Shown: piece by piece, positions 26,022 through 34,577 of the stretch
How the letters are laid out: each line of letters begins with the position of its first letter
How positions within the stretch are numbered: position 1 is the first letter of the stretch
Source of the DNA: Streptomyces griseoluteus
Lineage (GTDB): Bacteria > Actinomycetota > Actinomycetes > Streptomycetales > Streptomycetaceae
Length of the DNA stretch: 64,000 nucleotides
Direction: 5' to 3'
Assembly: GCF_004784465.1 (NCBI RefSeq)
Contig: NZ_SRRU01000009.1
Coordinates: 310,001-374,000, forward strand
Position numbers and translations under genes: made by a program
The notes under the pieces: generated by a model
Databases searched by the model: none
What the model was told of the DNA's origin: nothing
What the model saw: the letters and a program-made list of their open reading frames with translations, nothing else

Positions 26022-29000
26022 CGGGCCCCCATCCGGTGCTGGCGGGCCGCCGTTCGCACGAGCCGGATCGTGGTTTCCTCGGCGCGTGGATCGACGCCCA
26101 GAGCCCGGACGTGGTGCTGGTGCAGCAGCGATCGGGCGACGTCGAGCGGCTCACGCTCACTGGTCAAGACCGTCCGGTAGGTGTGCACGGCCGCGGTGCG
26201 GGACCGCCACGCTTCGGTGACCTGTGGGCCGCCGGGGAGGGCCGCGAGCGCGTAGGTACCGTTCTGCGAGGCAAGTTCCAGTACCTGGCTGCGCAGGGTC
26301 CGGCTTAACCGTCCGGTGCCCTGGGGGAGGTTGCGCACCAGCCACTCTTCGGCCGCCGCAGAGTCCGGTGCCAGAGGGGTGACGAGGCGCAGGGCGCTGG
26401 CGGCGGCGAGAGCCTGCGGGGCGAAGGCGTCGGTGCGCTCGGTGAGCTGGATCTGCGCGAGAGCGGCGGCGGAGTCCGCGGCGAACACCTGGTGTGCGGT
26501 GTCCATGGTTGCCTCGCTGCCGAAGCGCCCGGTCTGCGGCTGGTACGGGGCCAGGACGAGACCGGACGCCAGACCAGTCCTGTGCAGGCTGTCCGCCCAG
26601 GTGCGGACGCGACGTGCGCCGGCCCCGTGCGCGTCTGGCGGCAGGTGCAGGGTGAGGTCGAGGTGCTGGTCGGCGTCCGGCCGGGCCATCTCTCGGTGGC
26701 GGGTGAACCACCAGGTCGGCGGCTCGTCTCCGAACGCGGCGAGCAAGTGGGGGAGGTGGTGGCTAAGGATCTCGTCGTAGCGGCGCGGATGGGCGTGGAG
26801 CTGCGCGAGAAGGACGCCGCCGGCCCCCGGGAAGTGTCTCCCGGTTGCCGTCGCCGCCAGGCGCGGCCGGGGCACGTAGGGGGTGTCCGGCTCGGTCCGG
26901 CCCAGGGAGAGCCAGATCTCGTGTGCCCGCCCGATCCAGCCGTGGGCGTTTGTGTCCGGGACCTCGCGCAGCTCCACGCGCCGGGCGTTGTCGAGGTGGG
27001 CACGTAGGACCCGTAGTTGGACCGGGTGGGACAGGTCGAGGGGGAGGCGCTGGTCGTACTCGATCACGGCGACCTGCATCGGGACTCGCAGCCGCTCCCG
27101 CCAGGTGGTGAAGGCGTCCTCCCACTCCTGCCGCGGAGCTTTGCGGCCGGGCAGGTCGTCGGCCATCAGCAGCCATCGGGCTTGCGTGAGGATGGTGCGG
27201 CGGTAGCGGACCCGGGGGAGGAACGGGAGCCGGGAGCCGGCGCCGAAGTCGAACGGCTTGTAGGCGGCGTACCGCCCGTGTGCCACCTCGGCGAGGAACC
27301 GTGCCAGCGGCGGGGTCTGGGTTCCGCCTTCCAGGGCGTGCAGGACCCGCACGTCGATGCGCCGCCCGGTGGAAAGCTGCACGAGGTGGAAGCTGCGCGG
27401 GTCGGCGGTGACGGCGATGTCGGCCAGCCGGATTGTTGTCTCGTGGCTCTCTTGGTGGCCAGACAGCTCGATGATGTGCGGCAGGAGTCGCGGTGTGCGG
27501 GTGACGTTCTCGTTGCGGTGCCGGCGCGGCGGGAACACGAGCTGCGCCGTCAGGCCGTCCGGTGCCCCGCTGTAGGTGGCGGCGAGGGCGTCTTGATGCT
27601 CGGGCGGCAGGATGTGGGCGAACCGGCCCGCCATGCTGCTGCCGGGGCGGGGCGCCGCGGTGAGCAGGAGGTTGAAGGTGCCGTTGGACAGCGCCCGGGT
27701 GCTGGGGGAGTGGACCTCGAAGGCGGCCTCCACTCGGGGCACGAACAGCCGCTCGTCCGTTCCGGCGGCCTTCTCCAATGCGTGCACCATGTCGTCGGTC
27801 AGCCGTAGTTCGTCGCGGCCGTCGAGGAGGACCTGCTGCATCAGCGCGAGTAGCAGGTCGTCGCGGTCGGTGCGTACCTTCATGGCGGCACCGCGTTCGG
27901 AGCCGACGTATCCGGCGGGCAGCCCGAGACCGCTGTCGGCGACCAGGTCCATCACCGGCACCAGGGCGCCGACGCCGTACCGGGCCCGCAAGCGGCGGTG
28001 ATAGTCGCGCCAGTGCTGGTAGCCATAGGGCTGTGGGGTGGTCCGGTAGAGGGCCGACACGGCTGCCTGCGCTTCCGCGATCACGGCCGGCGGGAGCTGG
28101 GTCTCGCAGTCGAGGGCGGTGTCAATGAGCAGCGGTGTCGGCGTGACGGTGGTGAGGGCGCGCATCCCCGTGGCGATGGCACTCACGCTGGCGTCGGAGA
28201 GCGTCGGCTGGTGGGCGGACAGGTCGTCGCGCAGGGCGTACAGCGCGTGGACCAGGTCCCGCACCTCGGGGACGCTGTCCGCCTGGTGCCGTTCCAGTTC
28301 GCGGCACAGGTGCTGGAAGGCGTCCACGGTGGTCATGGGCGCCCAGAGGCTAGTGACGAGGAACTGCTGCTCGACCAGGCTGTTGAGCAGTGCGTCGATC
28401 TTCTCCGGGGTGGTCCGTGAGAAGCGGTCGCGCAGGTGGCTGTGGAGGTCGCCGTAGAGGATGAGGGCGCGGGCCGCGTCCAGGGCGGCGGCCACCGGTC
28501 GGGCGTTGCGGACGGATATCTCGACCGGGGCCAGGAGGAGGGCATGGCCGTCGGAGGGCGGGCCCGGCGCCACGAGCCGATCACCGCGGGCGCGGGCGGT
28601 GTTGTTGGCGACGAGGGGAAGCCGCTTCAGTAATGCGGGGGTGCGTTGGAGCCGAAGGACCAGGTCCGTGACCCACTCGGAGTCCGGCCGGATCAGCACG
28701 CGGTGCTTGTCGCGCCACCGCGCGCTCGTACGGGGCCCGACGGTCATCGGGGCGGTGCCGGCGAACAGGCCGAGTGGGGTCGGTCGGTGCTGCCACCGAA
28801 GGAGGTAGGAGACGGTCGACAGCGCGGTGCGGCGGACGTGGCGAGGCTCAGTCTGCCGGCCCTGGATGGCTGCCTCGATGGCGTCGGATAGGACGGGGGT
28901 GGCCAGCTCCAGCGCGCTGCGGAAGTCCTCGCGCTGCCAGATGCGGTTCAGCCATCCGCGGGTGACGGCCACGTTGTCCAGGTCGAGGGTGCGGGGGATG

Positions 29001-29080
29001 TCTGCCGGCCCGGGGCTGGTGGTGGCGCGCAGCATCGCAACGCCTTGCCACAGGTATCCGGCGGCTGCTCGGGAAGCCAT
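26018..29080 (-). CDS. Class I lantibiotic dehydratase, full length (LanB)
   Basis: This 1020-aa protein holds both parts of a LanB. The large N-terminal glutamylation domain (about residues 1-700) would use glutamyl-tRNA to activate Ser/Thr. The C-terminal SpaB_C elimination domain starts near LLAQLHAHPRRYDEILSHH. Predicted role: dehydrate Ser/Thr in the precursor encoded just upstream. A GAAGGG ribosome binding site precedes the ATG. A 38-bp palindrome separates it from the precursor gene, which should keep LanB levels below those of the precursor. Confidence 0.93.
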   Translation of the reverse strand: MASRAAAGYLWQGVAMLRATTSPGPADIPRTLDLDNVAVTRGWLNRIWQREDFRSALELATPVLSDAIEAAIQGRQTEPRHVRRTALSTVSYLLRWQHRPTPLGLFAGTAPMTVGPRTSARWRDKHRVLIRPDSEWVTDLVLRLQRTPALLKRLPLVANNTARARGDRLVAPGPPSDGHALLLAPVEISVRNARPVAAALDAARALILYGDLHSHLRDRFSRTTPEKIDALLNSLVEQQFLVTSLWAPMTTVDAFQHLCRELERHQADSVPEVRDLVHALYALRDDLSAHQPTLSDASVSAIATGMRALTTVTPTPLLIDTALDCETQLPPAVIAEAQAAVSALYRTTPQPYGYQHWRDYHRRLRARYGVGALVPVMDLVADSGLGLPAGYVGSERGAAMKVRTDRDDLLLALMQQVLLDGRDELRLTDDMVHALEKAAGTDERLFVPRVEAAFEVHSPSTRALSNGTFNLLLTAAPRPGSSMAGRFAHILPPEHQDALAATYSGAPDGLTAQLVFPPRRHRNENVTRTPRLLPHIIELSGHQESHETTIRLADIAVTADPRSFHLVQLSTGRRIDVRVLHALEGGTQTPPLARFLAEVAHGRYAAYKPFDFGAGSRLPFLPRVRYRRTILTQARWLLMADDLPGRKAPRQEWEDAFTTWRERLRVPMQVAVIEYDQRLPLDLSHPVQLRVLRAHLDNARRVELREVPDTNAHGWIGRAHEIWLSLGRTEPDTPYVPRPRLAATATGRHFPGAGGVLLAQLHAHPRRYDEILSHHLPHLLAAFGDEPPTWWFTRHREMARPDADQHLDLTLHLPPDAHGAGARRVRTWADSLHRTGLASGLVLAPYQPQTGRFGSEATMDTAHQVFAADSAAALAQIQLTERTDAFAPQALAAASALRLVTPLAPDSAAAEEWLVRNLPQGTGRLSRTLRSQVLELASQNGTYALAALPGGPQVTEAWRSRTAAVHTYRTVLTSEREPLDVARSLLHQHHVRALGVDPRAEETTIRLVRTAARQHRMGAR

Positions 29081-29118
29081 GAGGCCCTTCCATGAGACGG
29101 CGCGGGAGGGGAGAGGGG

Positions 29119-29156
29119 CCTGTGGGCCGGGCGAAGCGCTTCGCCCGGCCCACAGG
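29119..29156. terminator. 38-bp perfect palindrome between precursor and lanB (attenuator/processing hairpin)
   Basis: Every base from 29119 to 29156 pairs with its partner around the centre at 29137/29138. The left arm begins CCTGTGGGCCGGGCG. The palindrome lies 17 bp after the precursor stop and 38 bp before the lanB start. Such hairpins behind lanthipeptide precursor genes act as partial terminators or RNA 3'-end stabilisers, giving excess precursor transcript. Confidence 0.85.
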
Positions 29157-29173
29157 TGAGGAGTCGGCCTGGA

Positions 29174-29371
29174 TCAGGCCGGGTCCTCGGTGAAGGAACC
29201 GCAGGCGGAGGCACCGGTCGCGCACGTGGTGCCGCAGCCGTCGCCCGTGGAGCACATGAGGTGGCCGTAGGAGTGCTCGGCGATGACGACCTTCACGTCC
29301 AGAGGGGCGAAGTCGTCTTCCAGGTCCGCCGACGGCGTGACCGGGGGCGGGGCGAGAGTGGCGCTCGTCAT
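29174..29371 (-). CDS. FxLD-family class I lanthipeptide precursor
   Basis: The peptide has 65 aa. The leader (about residues 1-38) contains DDFAPLDVKVV, matching the FxLD precursor signature, though here F and LD are separated by two residues. The Cys/Ser/Thr-rich core holds Cys40, Cys46, Cys50 and Cys57 in the order CSTGDGCGTTCATGASAC, and ends SFTEDPA. This allows up to four thioether rings with the six Ser/Thr between and around the cysteines. The Asp44-Gly45 pair within the ring region is a good target for the adjacent isoaspartate-type methyltransferase. A GAAGAAGG sequence serves as ribosome binding site. The gene sits between the methyltransferase and lanB. Confidence 0.93.
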   Translation of the reverse strand: MTSATLAPPPVTPSADLEDDFAPLDVKVVIAEHSYGHLMCSTGDGCGTTCATGASACGSFTEDPA

Positions 29372-29422
29372 GATGTGCCCTTCTTCCTGTCGGGGTGGTG
29401 CGGGATGACCTGGCTCCCGGCG

Positions 29423-30655
29423 TTACGCCGGCGGCCAGGAGAGCGAGATCCGGCTGTACACCTTGTCGATGACCCGGTCGGACGGGATCTGGTCATCGGG
29501 GGTGCCGGCCGGATAGACCCGGATCACCGGGCTGGGGCCGCCGCGTCGGTTGGCCTCCCAATCGCGCAGCATGTCGGCGAGCTTGTCGGCGAGCTGCTTC
29601 GCGTGCGGGCCGAGGGCGTGCACGCCGTACTCGATGCGCTTGTTGTCCTCGGTGCGGCGGGTGACGAGGTAGGCGAAGGTGTCCTCCTCGACGGCGGCAA
29701 GGGAGAACCGCTTGTTCACGGGGGCGACCAAACCCGTGTCCAGGCCCTCGTCGACCGCCATCGTGCAGAAGCCGGGCAGGCTGATCGCCATCGCCATCTG
29801 AAGGGTGTCGATGAGTTCCGAGAGGCCGATGACGACGCCGGTCCACAGCTCATGCCGCGGGAACGTGACCGCGTTGTCCAGCCGGTGCGGATCGGCTGGC
29901 AGACCGTCATCGAACTTCAGCCCGATCTCCGGCGTGCCGTTGACCAGGAGGAGTTCTTCGCGGTGCCCGGTGGAGCCCTGCATCGGGACGAAGCCGCAGA
30001 TCCGCGCCGACTCGCTCTCCAGGTAGGGGCCGTGCTCGCCCGTGACCTGGGTGAAGGCGATCGACCGGGTCAGGCCACGCATCCGCAGCGGCACCACGAG
30101 TCGGCCGCCCTGCTTGAGCTGTGCGATCCACGCCGGGGCGATGTCCCAGGCCCCGGCGGTCACCAGGACGACATCGATCTCCTCGACGGGGAGGGGTTCG
30201 GCCGCGTCGGCGGTGAGGACGCGGACCTTGTCGTACCCGTGCTCCTCCAGCAGTCGCGACGCGCGGTCGGTGACGGAGGGGTCGATGTCCACGGTGATGA
30301 CTTCGCCGGCCGGGCCGACGAGTTCGGCGAGGTATGCCGCGTTCAGGCCGCCCGAGCCGATCTCCAGCACTCGCATCCCGGGCTTCACCTGGGCCTGCTC
30401 CAGCATCATGGCCTGGATCTGAGGGGCGGAGACGGAGCTGAGCTGCACACCGTGCTCGTCGGTCTTGGTGATCACGGCGACGTACGTGTCGTACGCCTTG
30501 TCGAGCGGGGTGTCGGGGATGAACGCGTGGCGGGGCACCTTGCGCATCACGGCTTCGACCTCCGGGGAGGAGATGTTGCCGTCCGCGCACAGCTCGTCCA
30601 CCACTTTGTTCCGCAGACGGGTCGCCTCGGCGGGCTCGACGGTCGTATTCGTCAT
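29423..30655 (-). CDS. FxLD-system O-methyltransferase (protein L-isoaspartate methyltransferase-like)
   Basis: This 410-aa protein starts MTNTTVEPAEAT behind GAAGGA. The first ~230 residues are a PCMT-type SAM methyltransferase: PRHAFIP substrate loop, the SSVSAPQIQAMMLEQ motif, and motif I VLEIGSGGLNAAYL. The long C-terminal part is typical of the 'methyltransferase, FxLD system' family. Relatives in lanthipeptide clusters (OlvSA type) methylate a precursor Asp, which then cyclises to aspartimide and can open to isoaspartate. Asp44-Gly45 of the precursor is the obvious candidate. The frame can be extended further upstream, but only this start has a good ribosome binding site. Confidence 0.9.
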   Translation of the reverse strand: MTNTTVEPAEATRLRNKVVDELCADGNISSPEVEAVMRKVPRHAFIPDTPLDKAYDTYVAVITKTDEHGVQLSSVSAPQIQAMMLEQAQVKPGMRVLEIGSGGLNAAYLAELVGPAGEVITVDIDPSVTDRASRLLEEHGYDKVRVLTADAAEPLPVEEIDVVLVTAGAWDIAPAWIAQLKQGGRLVVPLRMRGLTRSIAFTQVTGEHGPYLESESARICGFVPMQGSTGHREELLLVNGTPEIGLKFDDGLPADPHRLDNAVTFPRHELWTGVVIGLSELIDTLQMAMAISLPGFCTMAVDEGLDTGLVAPVNKRFSLAAVEEDTFAYLVTRRTEDNKRIEYGVHALGPHAKQLADKLADMLRDWEANRRGGPSPVIRVYPAGTPDDQIPSDRVIDKVYSRISLSWPPA

Positions 30656-30870
30656 GGAGTTCCTTCGGTCGTGCGTGTTCAGGGGTAGGTGGACATCGCG
30701 TGTCGGTTGGGCCGGGAGGCTATGGGCGAACGTTCTCCGTTCTCGCCGGCGAACCAACAGGAAAGTGATGGACGGCGAGTAGGGAGGCGTACGCCGGTGG
30801 AGGCCGGCTCGGCGGGCCGGTACGGACTGCCCAGACCGCAGAGCGGCGCGCAAGCGGGTGGAGGCGTGCA

Positions 30871-31289
30871 TCACTCGGTCCCCTTGATGTAGCGGGCCTC
30901 AATCAACTCTTCGATTAGGTCGGCAGTGACGAAGGCGAGACGGCGGGCGAGGCCGACAGCCTGCCGATAGGCCGCCGGTGTGTACTCCTCCCGCAGAGGA
31001 AGCCCTCGCTCCACGAGTCGGGTCATCTCAGCCGTGGGTGGGAATCCGTTGTCTGCCACCGTGATGTCGCTGAGCTGCTTCAAGTGGTTGCGCAGACGGT
31101 CGACCAGGGCGGCAGTCGTCGCACCGGGCGGAGGCTGATTGCCGATCGCCGCGTCGAGATCGTCAAAACGTCCTCGATGTCGAGCGGTTGCCAGACCCGG
31201 AAGCGCTCCAGCACGAGCCGTAAACCGTCTGCGTCGACCGGTGGCGTCCATTCCTCGGCCGGGCGTTTCGGAGCCACTGCGGTGCTCAC
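30871..31289 (-). pseudogene. DUF6415-like gene with a -1 frameshift
   Basis: The GTG start at 31289 overlaps the stop of the ATP-binding gene (GTGA). The first frame reads ...LERFRVWQPLDIEDVL and then loses sense. A second frame, shifted by -1 at a four-T run (31165-31168 on this strand), continues FDDLDAAIGNQPPPG... to ARRLAFVTADLIEELIEARYIKGTE. The two halves together resemble the ~130-aa Streptomyces DUF6415 family found in natural-product loci. Either a T was lost (mutation or sequencing error) or ribosomal slippage restores the frame. Confidence 0.6.
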
Positions 31290-31711
31290 CGCTCTCGCCC
31301 TGCCGAAGCCTCGATCACAGCCCAGGTGACCTTGCCCCACCGGTATGTGTCGTAGCCCCACCGCGAACTCATCCCCGCCACCAGACTCAGCCCCCGGCCA
31401 CTCTCAGCGTTCAGTGCTGCCGTCTTCAGGTGGGGGACGCCGTGCGACCGGTCGGAGACTCCGATGCGGACGGCGCCGTTGCTCCGGCGCTCGATGGTGA
31501 CCTTCGAGACGGGGGTCTCGGTGTGCTCGACGGCGTTGGCCAGCAGTTCAGTAACGATGATTCGTCCGCAGTCGGCTATGTCATCGTCCATGCCCCAAGC
31601 CGCCAGCACGTTTGAGACGAGAGCGCGGGCGTGGCTCGCGGACTCACGGACGCAGGGCAGCTCCGCGGTGTAGCCCGGGGCGCCGATCGCATTCGTTTTA
31701 GCGACGGTCAT
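31286..31711 (-). CDS. ATP-binding regulatory protein (anti-sigma factor-like HATPase)
   Basis: About 141 aa from ATG 31711 (a GTG 6 nt upstream is an alternative, with GGAGGG in front). It has the HATPase_c/RsbW-like fold: N-box CGRIIVTELLANAVEHT and G-box region AESGRGLSLVAGMSSRWG. Such single-domain kinases are abundant in Streptomyces and act as anti-sigma or signalling factors. It is translationally coupled to the DUF6415-like gene. Together with the divergent XRE/TPR gene it probably regulates the lanthipeptide locus; that link is inferred from position. Confidence 0.85.
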   Translation of the reverse strand: MTVAKTNAIGAPGYTAELPCVRESASHARALVSNVLAAWGMDDDIADCGRIIVTELLANAVEHTETPVSKVTIERRSNGAVRIGVSDRSHGVPHLKTAALNAESGRGLSLVAGMSSRWGYDTYRWGKVTWAVIEASAGRER

Positions 31712-31951
31712 GGTCACGAGCTCTTTCCCTCCGGCGTGGGGTGCCCGGTCACTGACGAGTGAGGCAGGGCCGGGCTTTCCTCCGTGCCGCCGTGCCGAAC
31801 TCGACTCAGCGACCGATGACCAGTCAACGAGTGACGAGCGGAGCACAACAGGAAGAGTCCCGGTTTTGTGCACGCCGACCAACCGGAAGACTTTGCGTTC
31901 CCATTACCTAGGGTCTGGGCATCAGAGTGACGGTGGTACTACGTTCGGTGC

Positions 31952-33205
31952 ATGGGAGTGAATCTCGCCCTTCAGAGCCGATTAGTTCAACTTGGCCTCA
32001 CGCAGGAGGAGTTGGCGGCCCGGCTGAACGCTGCGCTGCAGGAGATCACAGGCCGACCCGGCGAAATCTCTTCCCGAACGGTCCGCAACCTGCTCAACGG
32101 ATCAAGTCGACGTCCAATCGGCCGCACTTGCGCGGCACTTGAGCGTGTGTTCGGCTGCCCCGTGGCGGACTTAGGGTTCAGCACCCCCAGCTCCATGCAA
32201 CATCCTTCGGAGGGCCCCGTGCGGCGTCGCGACTTCATCGTTTCCACCACCGGAACGGCAGCCGCAGCCGTTCCAATCGTCAAGCAGCGTCGGTCAGTAG
32301 GTATGACGGACGTAGCCCGCGCCTCGGCCAGCATGAACGAGTTCGTGGAGGCCGACGACCGACAAGGAGGGCACGCCTCCCTGGCGACCGCAGCCCTCGA
32401 AGCTCGCGCCAAGGTGCTGGAGCTTCAACAGCGGAACGCCAGCGAACGTGTACGCCGCGCCCTGTACTCACTCGCGGCCGAGTTCACCACCATCGCCGCC
32501 TGGTCGTGCATCGACCTCCGCGACCTGGCTACGGCACAGGCGTACCTGCATGAGTCGTCTACGTTCGCCGGCCTCTCGCAGGACCCTCCCACCGGCATGC
32601 GTGTGTGGGTCAACATGGCCATGCTCGCCTATCAGCGCAAAAACTGGCCGGAACAGCTCGCGGCAGCGCAGGCGGCCAACGCCTCCCCGGCCGCCCGTAG
32701 GGACCCCTTCTTCGGCTCCATGGGCCGCGTCCGCCTCGCTCTGGCTCACTCGTCGTTGGGCGATCTGCGGGCCGCTCGGCGTGCTCTTGGCACAGCACAG
32801 GAGTCCTTCCAGAAGGCGGCCGAGGAGGAGCGTCCCCGATGGACCGCGTTCTACGGGCCGGCCGAACTCAACCACCTCGCCGCGATCATCCTCAACCACA
32901 ACGGGGAGCCCGCTGAAGCCGAGGCGATGGCGCACCGAGCCCTGGCCAAGATCCCGGCGAAGTTCCAGCGCAACCGCGCGCTGGCGACTTGCCAGCTCGG
33001 GCTGGCACAACTTCGCCAGGGAGAGCCGGAGCAGGCCACGGCGACCGCGGCCACCGTCTTCACGATCATGGATGGCGCACCACTGCCTGGGCGTATGCGC
33101 ACCTTGATCGGAGACTTCCACCGAGACCTGTTCCGGCTGGCGCCGTCAACGACGTACGCCCGCGACTGGGCAGACCGAATGCGAGATGAATGGAGTCGAG
33201 CGTGA
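31952..33205 (+). CDS. XRE-type regulator with TPR-like helical repeats
   Basis: This 417-aa protein has an N-terminal helix-turn-helix (LTQEELAARLNAALQE...ISSRTVRNLLNG, residues ~14-55). An Arg-rich linker follows, with RRRDFIVSTTGTAAAAVP that resembles a vestigial twin-arginine signal. The rest is alpha-helical and TPR-like (ALYSLAAEFTTIAAW, LNHLAAIILNHNGEPAEAEAMAHRAL). This architecture is common among Streptomyces regulators of specialised metabolism. It is divergent from the ATP-binding gene; the 240-bp gap between them presumably holds both promoters. It is coupled to the acetyltransferase by a GTGA overlap. Confidence 0.85.
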   Translation: MGVNLALQSRLVQLGLTQEELAARLNAALQEITGRPGEISSRTVRNLLNGSSRRPIGRTCAALERVFGCPVADLGFSTPSSMQHPSEGPVRRRDFIVSTTGTAAAAVPIVKQRRSVGMTDVARASASMNEFVEADDRQGGHASLATAALEARAKVLELQQRNASERVRRALYSLAAEFTTIAAWSCIDLRDLATAQAYLHESSTFAGLSQDPPTGMRVWVNMAMLAYQRKNWPEQLAAAQAANASPAARRDPFFGSMGRVRLALAHSSLGDLRAARRALGTAQESFQKAAEEERPRWTAFYGPAELNHLAAIILNHNGEPAEAEAMAHRALAKIPAKFQRNRALATCQLGLAQLRQGEPEQATATAATVFTIMDGAPLPGRMRTLIGDFHRDLFRLAPSTTYARDWADRMRDEWSRA

Positions 33206-33729
33206 CCAGGGTGATCGAGCTGCGGCATTACGGACAGGAAAGCCTCCCAGAGAACTTCAGGCAGATGCTCATCGATGTGCACGCCGACGCCTACGCCGAT
33301 GCGATGGACGACGAGTTCAACCAGCGGTTCCCGTGGTTCGTCGATCACTGGTCAGGGATGGACGGCTTCTCCTGCGTCGTTGCTTTCGACGGCGACGAGC
33401 CGACCGGCTTCGCGTACGGCGCCCCGCTCCAGCGAGGTCGTGAGTGGTGGCGTTCCACCGCGTTCGCGCCGAACAACGGCCACATCGCGACCTACGCCGT
33501 CTCCGAGGTCATGGTGCGCCCGCGGTGGCGGAAGCAGGGGATCTCGGAGCGGCTCCACGAAGCCCTGCTGAAGGAACGCAGCGAAGATCTAGCGGTGCTC
33601 CTGGTCGACGTGACGCACCCGAAGGTGCAGGATCTGTACGAGACTTGGGGCTACGAGAAGGTGGGCGAGCAGCAGCCCTTCGCAGACTCCCCGGTGTACG
33701 CCGTCATGGTGAAGAGGCTGCAACCCTGA
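33202..33729 (+). CDS. GNAT-family N-acetyltransferase
   Basis: About 175 aa. The acetyl-CoA-binding motif A is visible (VSEVMVRPRWRKQGISERLHEALL), as is the C-terminal segment LYETWGYEKVGEQQPF. The GTG at 33202 overlaps the upstream stop (GTGA) and has GGAG 6 nt in front; ATG 33190 is an alternative. Substrate is unknown. It could self-protect against or tailor a local product, or acetylate an unrelated metabolite. Confidence 0.85.
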   Translation: MTRVIELRHYGQESLPENFRQMLIDVHADAYADAMDDEFNQRFPWFVDHWSGMDGFSCVVAFDGDEPTGFAYGAPLQRGREWWRSTAFAPNNGHIATYAVSEVMVRPRWRKQGISERLHEALLKERSEDLAVLLVDVTHPKVQDLYETWGYEKVGEQQPFADSPVYAVMVKRLQP

Positions 33730-33998
33730 GCAGCCCCGCCCCCGAGTCACCCGCGTACGACGCCATGTACTGGCCCAGATCCCGGCGCTCATAAACACCA
33801 ATGAGCATCAGAGGCACCGACGGCCACCTTTGTGACTGTTCTTGAGTTCGCTAAGGAAGAGTTCACTCGATCCCGTCCGATCTGATGGATCGGGCGGGAT
33901 CTCGGCGTTTCCGGGGTCTGTTCGAGATGTTTTCCGAACGGGTTCGGTGCCGGGAGCGGTTGCCTTGCGCCGTGATCCCCGTGTGTGGTGCCGGGGTC

Positions 33999-34356
33999 TC
34001 AGGTGGTCGTGCGGGTCTTCGAACCGTTGGGTGGAGGCAGGCCGGACACGTCGGGTGGCTGCGCGGCGGGTCCGGCGATGGAGGCGATGACTTCATGAGT
34101 GGTCGCGGTCGCTCGGGCTCCGGGGGTCTGATGCCGGGTGAAGAGGGTGTGCAGGTTGATGCTGCAGATCATCAGCCCGAGGAGGATGGTCTGCGCGACC
34201 CGGCCGTGGGCGATCCGCTCGGTGGGGTTGGAGATGTCGATGGCGTGGCTCTTGGCCCTGCCGTTGAGATCCTCGATGTTCGCCCGCTCGGGACGGTAGG
34301 CGTCCTGCCAGGTGAGGTGGAGGCAGTGCCGGTCCTGATGGAACTTATCGAGCTGG
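33999..34356 (-). pseudogene. Transposase C-terminal remnant
   Basis: On the minus strand the frame reads ...HLTWQDAYRPERANIEDLNG, then RAKSHAIDISNPTERIAHGRVAQTILLGLMICSINLHTLF and a short tail before the stop. The RANIEDLNGRAK / GRVAQTILLGL pattern resembles the end of a DDE-type transposase. The 5' part is missing and the frame is closed by a stop upstream. The family is uncertain. No intact ends were recognised, and the flanks (33730-33998, 34357-34577) show no convincing gene. Confidence 0.5.
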
Positions 34357-34577
34357 CACTACTGCGGAGGCTCTGAAGAAGGCATCTTCGGACACTCCGC
34401 CAGCCTTCTGGTCGCCGCCAGCCGACGCCAGCCCGCAGGGCACCAGCAGGCCGGTGAGCGCATCAGCCGCCATCCGCAGCTCGCACTCGGCCTCATCCTG
34501 GACACCCCGGTGTGATCGCCTTGCGCTCACGCCCCTCCCACGGACGACAGCACCCGTTAGCACCGTAGGGTCGGAAC

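Noticed and set aside
29156..30688. 510-aa plus-strand frame opposite the lanthipeptide methyltransferase and precursor
   Set aside because: Low-complexity Gly/Asp/Arg-rich translation without domains; the minus-strand genes carry recognisable motifs.
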